From CAZIUL01 sp964542475 (GTDB lineage: Bacteria > Planctomycetota > B15-G4 > CAYZWU01), in assembly GCA_964542475.1 (NCBI GenBank), contig CAZIUL010000009.1, forward strand, positions 65,905 to 129,904: DNA of 64,000 nt, given 5' to 3'. The notes below the pieces were generated by a model. That model searched no databases and was not told the DNA's origin. It worked only from the letters and a program-made list of their open reading frames with translations. Position numbers and translations under genes: made by a program. The stretch's first letter is position 1; the number at the start of each line of letters is the position of its first letter. Of the stretch, positions 1-8,677 are shown one piece after another.

Positions 1-2563
1 CATGCAGCCAACGCGGCAGCTGAAAGGGCGGCTGGAAAGTCGTCTTGTATGTTCCTGTGAGCTCGATGCCTGAACCGCCTCCCCCGGCGCCACCCATAGA
101 TTCAGGCGGATAGATGATGAAAAGCGTACCGATGTCCGCACCGACAACATCCGTAACGAGGTCGTGGCCGTTCTTTAGCTCTTCAACTGTCAGTGTATCA
201 GCGGTGTTGCCTGTAATCCTGAAGATCCAGTCGTTGGTTGTATTCGGATCCGCATCATCATAGTTGGGATTGACTCGATAATCAACGAGGCCGTCAGGTG
301 CCCACGAACTCAGGTCGGCATCGATCTGGAGCTGTACAGGAGGAGTTACTGAAACCACGGTCCCGGTCAAAACGACGGGGTCGCCTCCTGGTCCGCCGAC
401 TGTCTCGTCAAAGCTGTTGCCGCCCATGCTGATGCTGGCATCCCAGTAGGTGGCGCCGGCCACACCCGCTTCCGATCCACCGCCTCCGCCGCCACGACCG
501 GCAGCGGCAAGCGTCAATATGGTCTGGGCAACCGACAAAGGATCTCCGCCTTTCCCGCCCGGATCGAAAACAGTGCCGTCCTCCCCATCGCTGCCCCTGA
601 GATATCCCACAAGGTATGGGTCGCCCGCCTTGACAATGGGCGGAGGCGGAAAACCCGGATTCTTGGACTGATCCGTGAGCATCCCGCGATACAGCGCATG
701 TTCCGTGTCGCTATAAACCCAAATCTTGTTTGGATCCACGTCATCGACCTTCTCGATGTAGAACGTGTTGTGGTTCGTTACGAAAACATCGTTGCCGTCG
801 CCCATTCCAACGTTCGGCTGGAGCATCTGGTTGACGATGAATGTTTCTATCGTGGAAAAATCCACATTTGTGTCCACGAGATAGTAATCCCCTATCTCTG
901 TGCTGAGCCCGCTTACTCCCTCGAGATCCGGGTCCGTGGGGCTGCTGAACACGCCGCCGAAATCCCACTCAAGATCCAGGGTCTCGGGATCGCTGTCTGA
1001 AGGCACACATCCCCCCTGTCCTCCCATATAACCACCGGCATAGCACACACCACCCGTGGTACCATCCGGACCCGAGCTTATATCATCGCTCCCGCCCTGG
1101 CCGCCGTTCACTTCCACGGTCCCATCGATCTCAACATTACCGGTAACCAGAATGTTCAAGGCCGGGAAAGCGTCGCCGACTTTCGCTGCATCTGGAAGCG
1201 ATTTCGGCTTGATCGTCCAACCCGAAGGCACTTTGAAGTAGCTGAAGTTGTAGGTATAAGGTTCCCATACATTACCAGGAAAGATCTCCCAGGACGTTGG
1301 CAGATATACGATGTTGTTTGAGCCGTCGACAACAACACCCAGGTTAACATCCTGCGGGTAATCATCGGGTGGGAAAAACTTCCCGTCCGAACCGTCTCCT
1401 CCCCCGCCGCCGAGGGTCAGGTAACCTTCGTTCCCTTCTGCGTCCCAGTTGGCGGAAGTCGCGCTTGTGTCCTCGTAGTGTGAATTAATGAAGTCTTCCT
1501 CGATAGGATCTAAATCCGGACTGCCGACAATCTGGAACAAACGCTCGTCATGTATTCCGTATGGATCATTGTTACACAGACCCTTGGTGTTGCCCGCAAG
1601 GTCGGACACGGTCCCGTCGGCGATCAGGTGGAGATACTCGCCCTGATTGAGTTCCGGAAGAGACTGCAGTTCATTGTGCGGCCAGAACTCCAGGTAAGTT
1701 TCGTATGGATCTACCGAGTTCTTCACGAAAAGCCATGCGCCCGGAATGGATAAGGGTACGCCGTATTGATCGTAGTAAACAACATGCAGCGCATCCGATG
1801 TATGATCCGTTGAGTTTATCAGGTATATGCTTCCCCATGCGAGAAGAACCGGTTCGCTGTATCTGATTCTGAACATCGGCCCTGACTCAGGCAGGTCCTG
1901 GATTCCTATCTCAGGGATTTCGCCCTCCTTGACCAGCACCTCTCCACCATTGTCAATCAAGTAAAACTTTGGCTCGGGCCATTCAGGATTGGTGTAGAGA
2001 TCATATATCGTATCCGTTGTGATGAAAGCAACCGGCTTGCCCTTGGGTATGGAAACCTTCTTGCCGGAGGTTGATTTCACAACATTTTGATCCGGCGAAA
2101 GAGTGAACTTGATCTCATAAGCCGCATGGTCCAGGAAACCAAAATCAGGGTTGCCCTCCGGAGTAAAGCTTGTAATAGGGACTATATAAAGAGTGGACTT
2201 GTTGACTACAAACTCCACCGTGGCTCCGTGTCCTCCTCCCCAGTGGACAAGGTTATCCGGGTCATCACCGTCAGGCACGGTAATCGTTCTCACCTGGATT
2301 GAATTATGGTTGACGGAGGCGGGATCGATATCATCGTTGAAATAGAGTATTACCGGAATGTTCACACCATCCAGCATTGGGAACTCGTTCGATGTGCCTG
2401 ATCCGGTGGTGTTCCCGAAAATCTCGGAAAACCCGAAACCCGTCCCCTCGAATCCGAAATCTTTGTCACCACTGCCGCCTCCACCCCCACCGCCTCCGCA
2501 GGAAGCGAAACCCAAAAAAAGAAGCAACAATCCTAAGCCGGTAGCAAGTTTGGTCGTGTCCAT
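1..2563 (-). CDS. Large Ig-like, glycine-rich lipoprotein (3' end outside window)
   Basis: The frame is open from an ATG at 2563 to the window edge, about 854 codons, so the C-terminus is missing. The start is preceded by an AGAGG ribosome site. Residues 1-22 are a lipoprotein signal (hydrophobic run, lipobox FASC, Cys22) followed by eight consecutive glycines. The N-terminal third looks like bacterial Ig-like SbsA/Big_5 modules (for example 'VNIPVILYFNDDIDPASVN'). Later parts hold glycine-rich segments with beta-helix-like text such as 'GNVEIDGTVEVNGGQGG'. It has the same architecture as the two giant lipoproteins at 14.4-21.8 kb, so it is probably a paralogue. It should be anchored in the outer membrane or exposed at the surface; its function is unknown. 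It is divergent from the HEAT-repeat gene. The translation was done by eye. Confidence 0.8.
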   Translation of the reverse strand, partial: MDTTKLATGLGLLLLFLGFASCGGGGGGGGSGDKDFGFEGTGFGFSEIFGNTTGSGTSNEFPMLDGVNIPVILYFNDDIDPASVNHNSIQVRTITVPDGDDPDNLVHWGGGHGATVEFVVNKSTLYIVPITSFTPEGNPDFGFLDHAAYEIKFTLSPDQNVVKSTSGKKVSIPKGKPVAFITTDTIYDLYTNPEWPEPKFYLIDNGGEVLVKEGEIPEIGIQDLPESGPMFRIRYSEPVLLAWGSIYLINSTDHTSDALHVVYYDQYGVPLSIPGAWLFVKNSVDPYETYLEFWPHNELQSLPELNQGEYLHLIADGTVSDLAGNTKGLCNNDPYGIHDERLFQIVGSPDLDPIEEDFINSHYEDTSATSANWDAEGNEGYLTLGGGGGDGSDGKFFPPDDYPQDVNLGVVVDGSNNIVYLPTSWEIFPGNVWEPYTYNFSYFKVPSGWTIKPKSLPDAAKVGDAFPALNILVTGNVEIDGTVEVNGGQGGSDDISSGPDGTTGGVCYAGGYMGGQGGCVPSDSDPETLDLEWDFGGVFSSPTDPDLEGVSGLSTEIGDYYLVDTNVDFSTIETFIVNQMLQPNVGMGDGNDVFVTNHNTFYIEKVDDVDPNKIWVYSDTEHALYRGMLTDQSKNPGFPPPPIVKAGDPYLVGYLRGSDGEDGTVFDPGGKGGDPLSVAQTILTLAAAGRGGGGGGSEAGVAGATYWDASISMGGNSFDETVGGPGGDPVVLTGTVVSVTPPVQLQIDADLSSWAPDGLVDYRVNPNYDDADPNTTNDWIFRITGNTADTLTVEELKNGHDLVTDVVGADIGTLFIIYPPESMGGAGGGGSGIELTGTYKTTFQPPFQLPRWLH

Positions 2564-2926
2564 GAATACCTCTGGCAATGCCTCAAGTGGATAGTAAAGC
2601 CTCTATATTATGAACTTACGCCTTCACGTTTTCATATGGAGCACAATAGTGTATCTTAATTCCATCAAAAGTAAAGGCGTCCTGTTAAGAGTGTTTTAGC
2701 CTGAAGGCAGATCCTGCAGGTTCGAAAGGCCCAAGCCACATTAAAACCTTAATGACTTTAATTTCAAAGAGTTAAAACGTACACTATCATATGGCTCGGG
2801 AGGTGAAGTATCGGTTCTTTAAGCCGTTTAAGCTATATAGCAATGTTACTACTAGATAGTATCATACTAAACCCTTGAACAAAACCGACTACCGTAAAAA
2901 AGATCCGCTGAAAACAGGAGCAGACC
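2564..2926. other. Intergenic region between divergent genes
   Basis: This 363-base gap separates the lipoprotein gene (minus) from the HEAT-repeat gene (plus) and must carry both promoters. It is AT-rich, especially 2740-2880. I see no convincing -35/-10 pair, no riboswitch core and no copy of the dispersed repeats. A 22-codon open frame at 2791-2859 was considered and rejected. Confidence 0.6.
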
Positions 2927-3922
2927 ATGAAATGGATTCAAGCCGCGACCTTGTTGATACTGGTTGTATTGTTGGGTTGCGTCTGGTTGTTCTTTCAGAA
3001 GCTCGACAAGATGGATCAACGCCTGAAGAAAACGCTCAGCTCAACGGAAGTGGATGAACACATCGATGGCTTGAGAGAAAGAATTGCCGTGTTGCGCAGC
3101 GACACGAACAATACAATCTCCGGAATCTACGACCAGATCTCCGCAATAGAAACAGGAAGCGGAAAGCAGCTGCGCGGTCCTAAAACACCGGGCTTCCTTC
3201 TAACGGACCTTGAGCGCTGGATTCATCTGAAAAAGGATGCGGCTATGGAGCCCGACAATGAAAAGGTGGCCAAGGACAAGATCGAGGAGACTATCAACGC
3301 GCTCTTAAAGCTGCATTCCGAGGGTGAAGAGGTCTTATCGCTGATCTTTGACCGCACCAAGTTAAACAGCGGTCCGAATGTCAGGGCCGCACTAATCAGG
3401 GACGTTCTCTGGAGGTTCGGGCCGGAAGCTGTGGATGGGCTAATGGAGCTGTTCATCGACCGGGAGTTTTCCAGCAACCTCAGGAACCTGGCAGCCGGTT
3501 CCGCGCTCAAGTCAGGGGGCAGAGAGGATGAGCTTCTCGATACCTTTGCCCGGCATCTTGAGGATCCCGAAGAGTTCATGACAATAAAAACGGGCCTTGT
3601 TCAAAACGTGTTCATGGATCATCTCCACGAGCGAGTGGTGAAGCTCTTGATCGAAGGGGCACGGAATCCTCAATACCCACAGCCGCATCGTATCGCATGC
3701 CTGAAAGCCCTTGGCAGCTATGACCATCCTGAAGTGATCAAGGCGCTCGAAGAAATCATCTACATCGGTGAGGATCAGGTTTGGGTCGTCAACTGCGCTA
3801 TCCAGTCTTATCACAAGCTTATGGGTGAAAAAAGCCTCCCGTTCCTTGAAAAGCTGCTCGAGGAAGGCAGGGTGGACAACACCAACCGGGCGAAGATCAA
3901 GAATATCTTGGGCGAGTACTAA
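2927..3922 (+). CDS. Membrane-anchored HEAT-repeat protein
   Basis: 331 aa. The ATG at 2927 follows a GGAG ribosome site 6 bases away. Residues 4-23 form one transmembrane segment after a single lysine. It contains an LLGC sequence that could be read as a weak lipobox, but the hydrophobic run continues past the Cys, so a membrane anchor is more likely. Residues about 24-75 are charged and heptad-like (coiled coil). From about residue 100 to the end, helical repeats of roughly 30-40 residues (for example 'RVVKLLIEGARNPQYPQPHR') resemble HEAT/Armadillo repeats, which act as protein-binding scaffolds. It is a lone plus-strand gene, convergent with pilA. No enzymatic motif is seen, and the partner is unknown. 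It most likely faces the periplasm. Confidence 0.75.
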   Translation: MKWIQAATLLILVVLLGCVWLFFQKLDKMDQRLKKTLSSTEVDEHIDGLRERIAVLRSDTNNTISGIYDQISAIETGSGKQLRGPKTPGFLLTDLERWIHLKKDAAMEPDNEKVAKDKIEETINALLKLHSEGEEVLSLIFDRTKLNSGPNVRAALIRDVLWRFGPEAVDGLMELFIDREFSSNLRNLAAGSALKSGGREDELLDTFARHLEDPEEFMTIKTGLVQNVFMDHLHERVVKLLIEGARNPQYPQPHRIACLKALGSYDHPEVIKALEEIIYIGEDQVWVVNCAIQSYHKLMGEKSLPFLEKLLEEGRVDNTNRAKIKNILGEY

Positions 3923-3944
3923 GGGGATCAGGCTTTAGGGCTTT

Positions 3945-3987
3945 AGGAAGAGTCCGACAGGTCAGGCAAGTCCGACAACAGTGTTAA
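3945..3987 (+). repeat. Repeat R3, copy a
   Basis: About 43 bases containing two GTCCGACA words separated by GGTCAGGCAA. The reverse complement recurs almost exactly at 28305-28344, between rpmA and obgE. This copy abuts the R1 element that starts at 3986. No coding function. Confidence 0.7.
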
Positions 3988-4062
3988 TCCGCATATTTCA
4001 TCCTCTCTGCCACAACTCAGTTTACGGCACCTCGCGACGAAGAGTATGAAATAAGCGGGTTA
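3986..4062 (+). repeat. Dispersed palindromic element R1, copy A (internal-deletion form)
   Basis: Begins AATCCGCATATTTCATCC and ends GAAATAAGCGGGTTA, so the termini are inverted repeats. Compared with the long copy at 12244-12421, about 100 internal bases are missing: the first 21 bases are joined directly to the distal arm ('CCACAACTCAGTTTACGGC'). It lies between the convergent HEAT and pilA genes. Confidence 0.85.
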
Positions 4063-4077
4063 AGAACCACGAACAAA

Positions 4078-4112
4078 AAAAAACCCCGGATCCGAGTCCG
4101 GGGTTTTCTTTG
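4078..4112. terminator. Bidirectional rho-independent terminator
   Basis: AACCCCGGA - TCCGAG - TCCGGGGTT hairpin, with an A-run on the left and a T-run on the right of the plus strand. It is therefore usable by both the plus-strand HEAT gene and the minus-strand pilin gene, which converge here. Confidence 0.85.
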
Positions 4113-4140
4113 TGTGTGTTGAATTTTCAAATACTGCGGA

Positions 4141-4863
4141 TCAGTTGCAGCACGTCCAGATTCCGGTATCGATTGCCGGGTTCGGGCTGCCGCTGATGGA
4201 CAGGTTGTCGGACATTAGTCCGGCACCGCCGTTTTCATAAGCAGCCAGTCCGGCGGGAACAGCGGTCAAGCTGGTGTACTGCTGGATCTGGTTGCTCGTC
4301 TGCAGCACGTCACCGCGATGGTTGCTCATGAACGCCCTGTTACCGCTGTTGCCGCGCGATATCGGCCATGCGTAGCATGCCCAGAAGTCCTCCGACGGGT
4401 CGCAGCCGCCTGGAACCGCAGCCCACCCTTGAGCAGCGCCGCCGTCTCCACCGTTCGGTTGCTCCGGATAAGGGAGACAGGCGCTATCGGGAATGTACAT
4501 CAGGAAGTAGTAACCCGACTTGTTCACGTAGCCGTTTCCATCGACAATACCCAGCGAGGATGAAAGTACGGCAGGGCTCAGCAGCACAGCGGGTGAGGCT
4601 GCGTCGCACCTGATGGTAACCGTACCCGCCATTTCAGCGAAATAGCCGTACTCACCGATGCCGTCCATGTCCACGTCGATCGCCACCTGGGAATGAACCT
4701 GTGATTGTGCGGAAATCACGTTCCTCAGGGTTGCAATCGCTGCGGATTCGTTGGTGTTCAACCGCGCTGACAGAAGGTTGGGAATGGCAATGGATGCAAT
4801 AATCGCGATGATCGCCACAACAATCATCAACTCAATCAAAGTAAAACCCCTATTCTTCCTCAC
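4141..4863 (-). CDS. pilA: Type IV prepilin / pseudopilin (PilA-like)
   Basis: 240 aa with a class III leader: five basic or polar residues, then Gly6 cut before Phe7 and the mature N-terminus 'FTLIELMIVVAIIAIIA' with the conserved Glu at mature position 5. The hydrophobic helix serves as membrane anchor before assembly and as the filament core after it. The globular part is about 190 residues, long for a major pilin, with several Cys residues (a CC pair near the C-terminus) that could form disulfides. The start has an AAGGAG ribosome site 10 bases upstream. It is the last gene of the pilT-pilB-pilC-TPR-pilA cluster, 94 bases after the TPR gene, and is followed by a strong terminator. It should be cut by the prepilin peptidase at 12.5 kb. 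Major pilin is the simplest reading; a large pseudopilin is possible. Confidence 0.9.
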   Translation of the reverse strand: MRKNRGFTLIELMIVVAIIAIIASIAIPNLLSARLNTNESAAIATLRNVISAQSQVHSQVAIDVDMDGIGEYGYFAEMAGTVTIRCDAASPAVLLSPAVLSSSLGIVDGNGYVNKSGYYFLMYIPDSACLPYPEQPNGGDGGAAQGWAAVPGGCDPSEDFWACYAWPISRGNSGNRAFMSNHRGDVLQTSNQIQQYTSLTAVPAGLAAYENGGAGLMSDNLSISGSPNPAIDTGIWTCCN

Positions 4864-4957
4864 AGTAACTCTCCTTAACTAAATTCCCCAGAAATATATT
4901 TCTATACACAGTTGCATTCATCAGCCAGATTCATTGTTCCCTGTTCTGCGAACGGCT

Positions 4958-5620
4958 TCACATCCATTTCTTTTCCAAAAACCTCAGTTCGTACCCGCTT
5001 CTGTAGCTGAGGATACGCTCGTACAGTTTTTGGAATGTAGTCTGGTCATCGAACAGATCTTCCCAATTAACTTGAAACGCCGGACCAAAGACCCCTGTTT
5101 CCAAGGCTATATCCATGTTTTCCTCAAAACACCTATCGTCATCGAGCATGAGTGAACTTAAGGCAATAATTAATCTTGATGCGACGTTTTCACCAAAAAA
5201 CTCGAGATTAAGCCGAGCATAGCGTCTTGCATCGAAATATCGGCTGGTCTTCAGCGCAAGCCTGCTTATTGTATCGAGAAGAGCTCTTTCGATCTCAGGA
5301 TGCCCCCCGGCCAGCGGAAAAGCCTTTTCGTAAGCTGCAAGAGCCTCGCCTGCATTGCCGGATTCGCTCCGGATATAAGCCTTCATCAGAATAGCGTAGA
5401 GGTTCTCAGGATCACGCCTGAGGATCTCCTCGATGTTTTTTTCGGCAGCACCGATCTTCTTGATGGTCATGTTGATGGCAAGCGAAGCCTCGAGATCCCC
5501 AAGGCTCATCTGAGGCGCGGGTTCATAGACAAAACCAGCCATAAGAATGGTGACACAAACAGCTGCGCCCGCTGTGTAGAGTACAAATCGGCCCCAGAAT
5601 CCGTTTCTTTTATCATCCAT
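4958..5620 (-). CDS. Membrane-anchored TPR-like protein of the pilus cluster
   Basis: 220 aa from the ATG at 5620, preferred over an upstream frame start at 5701 because that one lies inside pilC. It begins 13 bases after the pilC stop, with GAGG upstream. Residues 11-30 form one transmembrane segment after a basic N-terminus. The rest is alpha-helical with TPR-like text ('EEILRRDPENLYAILMKAYI', then 'NAGEALAAYEKAFPLAGGHP'). TPR proteins such as PilF or TadD-like factors help pilotin or secretin assembly, but this one is not a lipoprotein and is not an evident orthologue. Its position between the platform and pilin genes argues for a role in the same machine. Confidence 0.75.
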   Translation of the reverse strand: MDDKRNGFWGRFVLYTAGAAVCVTILMAGFVYEPAPQMSLGDLEASLAINMTIKKIGAAEKNIEEILRRDPENLYAILMKAYIRSESGNAGEALAAYEKAFPLAGGHPEIERALLDTISRLALKTSRYFDARRYARLNLEFFGENVASRLIIALSSLMLDDDRCFEENMDIALETGVFGPAFQVNWEDLFDDQTTFQKLYERILSYRSGYELRFLEKKWM

Positions 5621-5633
5621 GACGCATTTATCC

Positions 5634-6866
5634 TCAACCGCCTTTCGAGAGAGTTTCCTGCAGCTTGAATATGGGCAGGAACACGGCAAGCACGATTCCA
5701 CCCACTATGAATCCCATGACTCCGATCATCAATGGCTCGATCAACGATGTCAGGCTTTTCACCTGGGCGGATACCTGCTCGTCGTAAAAGCAGGAGATCT
5801 TCTCGAGCAGTTCCTCCAGCGAGCCGGACTTTTCACCGATGCTGATCATGCGCGTTACCATGGGCGGAAAAACCCAGCTCTTCGAAAGCGGATCCGACAG
5901 CGTGTTTCCGTTTCTCACGCTCTCCTTCGCCTCGGATACGGCATCGAATATGATGCTGTTTCCTGATGTGGCAGCCACTATGTCGAGCGAGCCCAGTATC
6001 GGAACTCCGCTTTTGATCAGGGTTGAGAACGTTCTGCTGAAACGGGAAAGGGCAACCTTCCTGAAGAGAGGGCCAAAGACCGGAGACTTGAGAAACAGCC
6101 AGTCCAGCATGCGCGATCCTCTCTTTGTCCGTTTGAAAGCACCAAGCACAAAAAACACGGCAAGCGCGCCACCGCAATAGATATACCAGTTGTCCTTCAG
6201 GGTTTCCGATACGTTGAGCACTCCCTGTGTAATTCCCGGCAGCTCGATATCAAGGTTCTCGAAAACGGGTTTGAACGAAGGCACAACCCCGATCATCAAG
6301 AACATCGTGATCCCTAGGATAAGGACAAGCGAAACAACCGGGTAGGTCATTGCCGACTTGATCTCCCGCTTCAACCTGGCAGCGGCTTCGAGATACTCGG
6401 CCAGGCGCACCAGGATCTCGTCGAGCTGACCCGAAACTTCGCCGGCGCGAACCATGTTCACGTAGATGTTCGAGAAACAGTTCGGAAAGTTGCTCAAGGC
6501 CTTGGACAGGTCGCTGCCTGTACGGATATCCTCCGCAACACGCTCAAGAACATTCGAAAAACGCGGATTCTCCGTCTGGCCCACAAGGATATCCAGGGCA
6601 TCCATGAGCGTGATCCCGGCTGTGATCATTGTCGAAAGCTGCCGGGTAAAAACAACGAGCTCGTCCTTTCTCGGTTTTCCGGGCTTCTTGCTGGTTCTTC
6701 TTTTCGAACCCAGTTGCCCGCCCTTCGTGGAAGCCTTGGAAATGTTCATGGCCATCAGGTTCTTTTTTCGAAGTTCGCCGATAACATCGGACTCGCCTGT
6801 GGCATCAATCACTCCCTTGACCGTGTTCCCTTCGGGATTCTTCGCAATGTACTTGTAACTGGCCAT
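5634..6866 (-). CDS. pilC: T4P/T2SS inner-membrane platform protein PilC/GspF
   Basis: 410 aa, the usual family size. Two T2SSF domains lie at about residues 70-195 and 272-395, each starting with a 'FTRQLSTMITAGITLMDAL'-type or 'FSRTFSTLIKSGVPILGSL'-type helix bundle. Transmembrane segments are near 176-195, 228-243 and 379-397. The protein sits in the inner membrane and couples the cytoplasmic ATPases to pilin extraction or insertion. It starts 3 bases after the pilB stop, so the two are surely cotranscribed. Confidence 0.95.
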   Translation of the reverse strand: MASYKYIAKNPEGNTVKGVIDATGESDVIGELRKKNLMAMNISKASTKGGQLGSKRRTSKKPGKPRKDELVVFTRQLSTMITAGITLMDALDILVGQTENPRFSNVLERVAEDIRTGSDLSKALSNFPNCFSNIYVNMVRAGEVSGQLDEILVRLAEYLEAAARLKREIKSAMTYPVVSLVLILGITMFLMIGVVPSFKPVFENLDIELPGITQGVLNVSETLKDNWYIYCGGALAVFFVLGAFKRTKRGSRMLDWLFLKSPVFGPLFRKVALSRFSRTFSTLIKSGVPILGSLDIVAATSGNSIIFDAVSEAKESVRNGNTLSDPLSKSWVFPPMVTRMISIGEKSGSLEELLEKISCFYDEQVSAQVKSLTSLIEPLMIGVMGFIVGGIVLAVFLPIFKLQETLSKGG

Positions 6867-6869
6867 GCA

Positions 6870-8639
6870 TTACTCCTTTTGAGCCGGTATCACATTCCCG
6901 TCATGACTGTTGGCAGCCATTTCATCCTCGGCAGGCACTTCATCCCCCATGGTCACCCTGAGAACCTCTTCCATCGATGTTTTGCCGCGCATGACATTGA
7001 GCATTCCGCAGCGCCTCAAGGTCATCATGCCGTCCTTGAGTGCGGCCTGCTTGATATCGATGGCGGATTTACCGTCGATAACCAGCCGCTTGACCCGTTC
7101 TGTAACCGGCAGCGTTTCCAGCAGTGCGAAGCGGCCCTTGTACCCCCCGTTGCACCGGTTGCAGCCCACGGCCCTGTAAACAGTCCCCTCTTCTGCCTCT
7201 TCTTCCGTCAAACCGTTGGATATCAGCCGCTCGGCGGGCACATCAATCCGCTCCTTACACGAGGAGCACAATACCCTTGCCAGCCGCTGAGCAGCCACGA
7301 GGAGCACAGAAGATGCGACCATGAACGGATCAAGACCCATGTCTATCATTCGTGTAATGGTTGAGGCCGCGTCGTTGGTGTGCAGAGTGGAAAGCACGAG
7401 GTGGCCGGTCAAAGCCGCCTTTACGGCTATCTCCACTGTTTCCGAGTCGCGGATCTCGCCGACCAGGATCACATCCGGATCCTGACGCAGTATTGAACGC
7501 AGCGCTCCGGCAAAGGTCATGCCCCGCTTGGCATTGACAGGCACCTGATTGATGCCTTCGAGCTGGTACTCGACCGGGTCTTCAACCGTAACGAGGTTTA
7601 TCTCCGGGTTCCATATCTCCTTTACCGCCGAATAAAGCGTTGTGGATTTCCCGGATCCCGTGGGTCCGGTGATCAGTATCATGCCGTACGGCTGCTTTAT
7701 GGAATATCTGTAGTTGTCCAGGGCCTTCTTCTCGAACCCGAGGTTTTCGAGGTTCAAGGTAAGATTGGAAACGTCCAGAAGCCTTAGTACAACCTTTTCT
7801 CCATGCACGACAGGAAGTATCGATACCCGAAAATCAACCTGACGATTCTCGACCTTCACCTGAAACTTACCGTCCTGCGGTCTCCGCTTTTCAGCAATAT
7901 CCAGGGAAGCCATGATCTTGAGCCGCGAGACGATCGAATTCTGCATCGCTCTCGGAGGGCTCATGACCTCTTTCAAAACACCATCCTGGCGGTAGCGCAC
8001 AACTATCTTCTTCTCGAACGGCTCGATGTGTATGTCGGACGCACGGTCACGGATGGCGTTTGCCACTATCAGATTCACAATACGGACTACAGGAGAGCCT
8101 TTCTCGGAGATATCGAGATCCAGCTCATCGCCCTTCTCATGCTCCTCGTTTATCTCGACATCCACATTATTGATGTTGTCGAGAATGCTGGCCATCCTCT
8201 CCTCGTCATCACTGAAAGCCTTTTTTATGATCTCGTTGATCGACCTTTCCGAGGCGACAACAGGGCGCAGCTCGCAGCGGGTCAGGATGCAGATGTTGTC
8301 CATTTTGAGAATGTCGAACGGATTCGCCACAGCGAGGGTCAGGAAGTTGCCTATCTTCGCTACCGGAAAAACCACGTACTCCTCAGCCATCTTCTGTGGA
8401 ATGAGGTTGAGAAGGCTGTCGTCCGCTGATAGACGCTCCGTGTCGATCGGCGGGAAGCCGCTCTCGCTGGCCAGGATCCCTATCAGCTCCTTTTCTTCGA
8501 TCTTCCCGGCATCAACGAGGGCCGAGGCAAGGGACTTTTCCTGGCCCTGTGCGGTTTCCAATGCTTCGGAAATCACATCTTCTGAAAGGCTGGCTCCTTT
8601 GATCAGAACCGAGCGTACTTTGTTGTTGAAAGTGGACAT
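6870..8639 (-). CDS. pilB: Pilus extension / type II secretion ATPase PilB/GspE
   Basis: 589 aa. An N-terminal MshEN-type domain (about 1-150) is followed by the secretion ATPase core. Visible motifs: Walker A GPTGSGKST (325-333), Asp box 'VTVEDPVEYQLEGINQ', Walker B 'DPDVILVGEIRD' (388-399), His box 'TGHLVLSTLHTN' (411-422), and the zinc tetracysteine Cys458/Cys461 plus Cys493/Cys496. All key residues are present. The hexameric ATPase powers pilin polymerisation at the cytoplasmic face. Gene order pilT-pilB-pilC favours a T4P role; sequence alone does not separate PilB from GspE. Confidence 0.95.
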   Translation of the reverse strand: MSTFNNKVRSVLIKGASLSEDVISEALETAQGQEKSLASALVDAGKIEEKELIGILASESGFPPIDTERLSADDSLLNLIPQKMAEEYVVFPVAKIGNFLTLAVANPFDILKMDNICILTRCELRPVVASERSINEIIKKAFSDDEERMASILDNINNVDVEINEEHEKGDELDLDISEKGSPVVRIVNLIVANAIRDRASDIHIEPFEKKIVVRYRQDGVLKEVMSPPRAMQNSIVSRLKIMASLDIAEKRRPQDGKFQVKVENRQVDFRVSILPVVHGEKVVLRLLDVSNLTLNLENLGFEKKALDNYRYSIKQPYGMILITGPTGSGKSTTLYSAVKEIWNPEINLVTVEDPVEYQLEGINQVPVNAKRGMTFAGALRSILRQDPDVILVGEIRDSETVEIAVKAALTGHLVLSTLHTNDAASTITRMIDMGLDPFMVASSVLLVAAQRLARVLCSSCKERIDVPAERLISNGLTEEEAEEGTVYRAVGCNRCNGGYKGRFALLETLPVTERVKRLVIDGKSAIDIKQAALKDGMMTLRRCGMLNVMRGKTSMEEVLRVTMGDEVPAEDEMAANSHDGNVIPAQKE

Positions 8640-8677
8640 TTCGCCTGCAGGTCTACCTCATATCGAAAAACACGCTT

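Noticed and set aside
2791..2859. 22-codon ORF starting ATGGCTCGGGAGGTG
   Set aside because: No ribosome site and no family match visible; too short to support as a gene.
3986..4062. R1 copies as a CRISPR array
   Set aside because: Copies are kilobases apart, differ in length and have no regular spacers or cas genes.
4895..4935. Sigma-54 promoter upstream of pilA (TGGC ... GC)
   Set aside because: The GG and GC elements are 9 bases apart instead of the required 10, so it does not fit the -24/-12 consensus.
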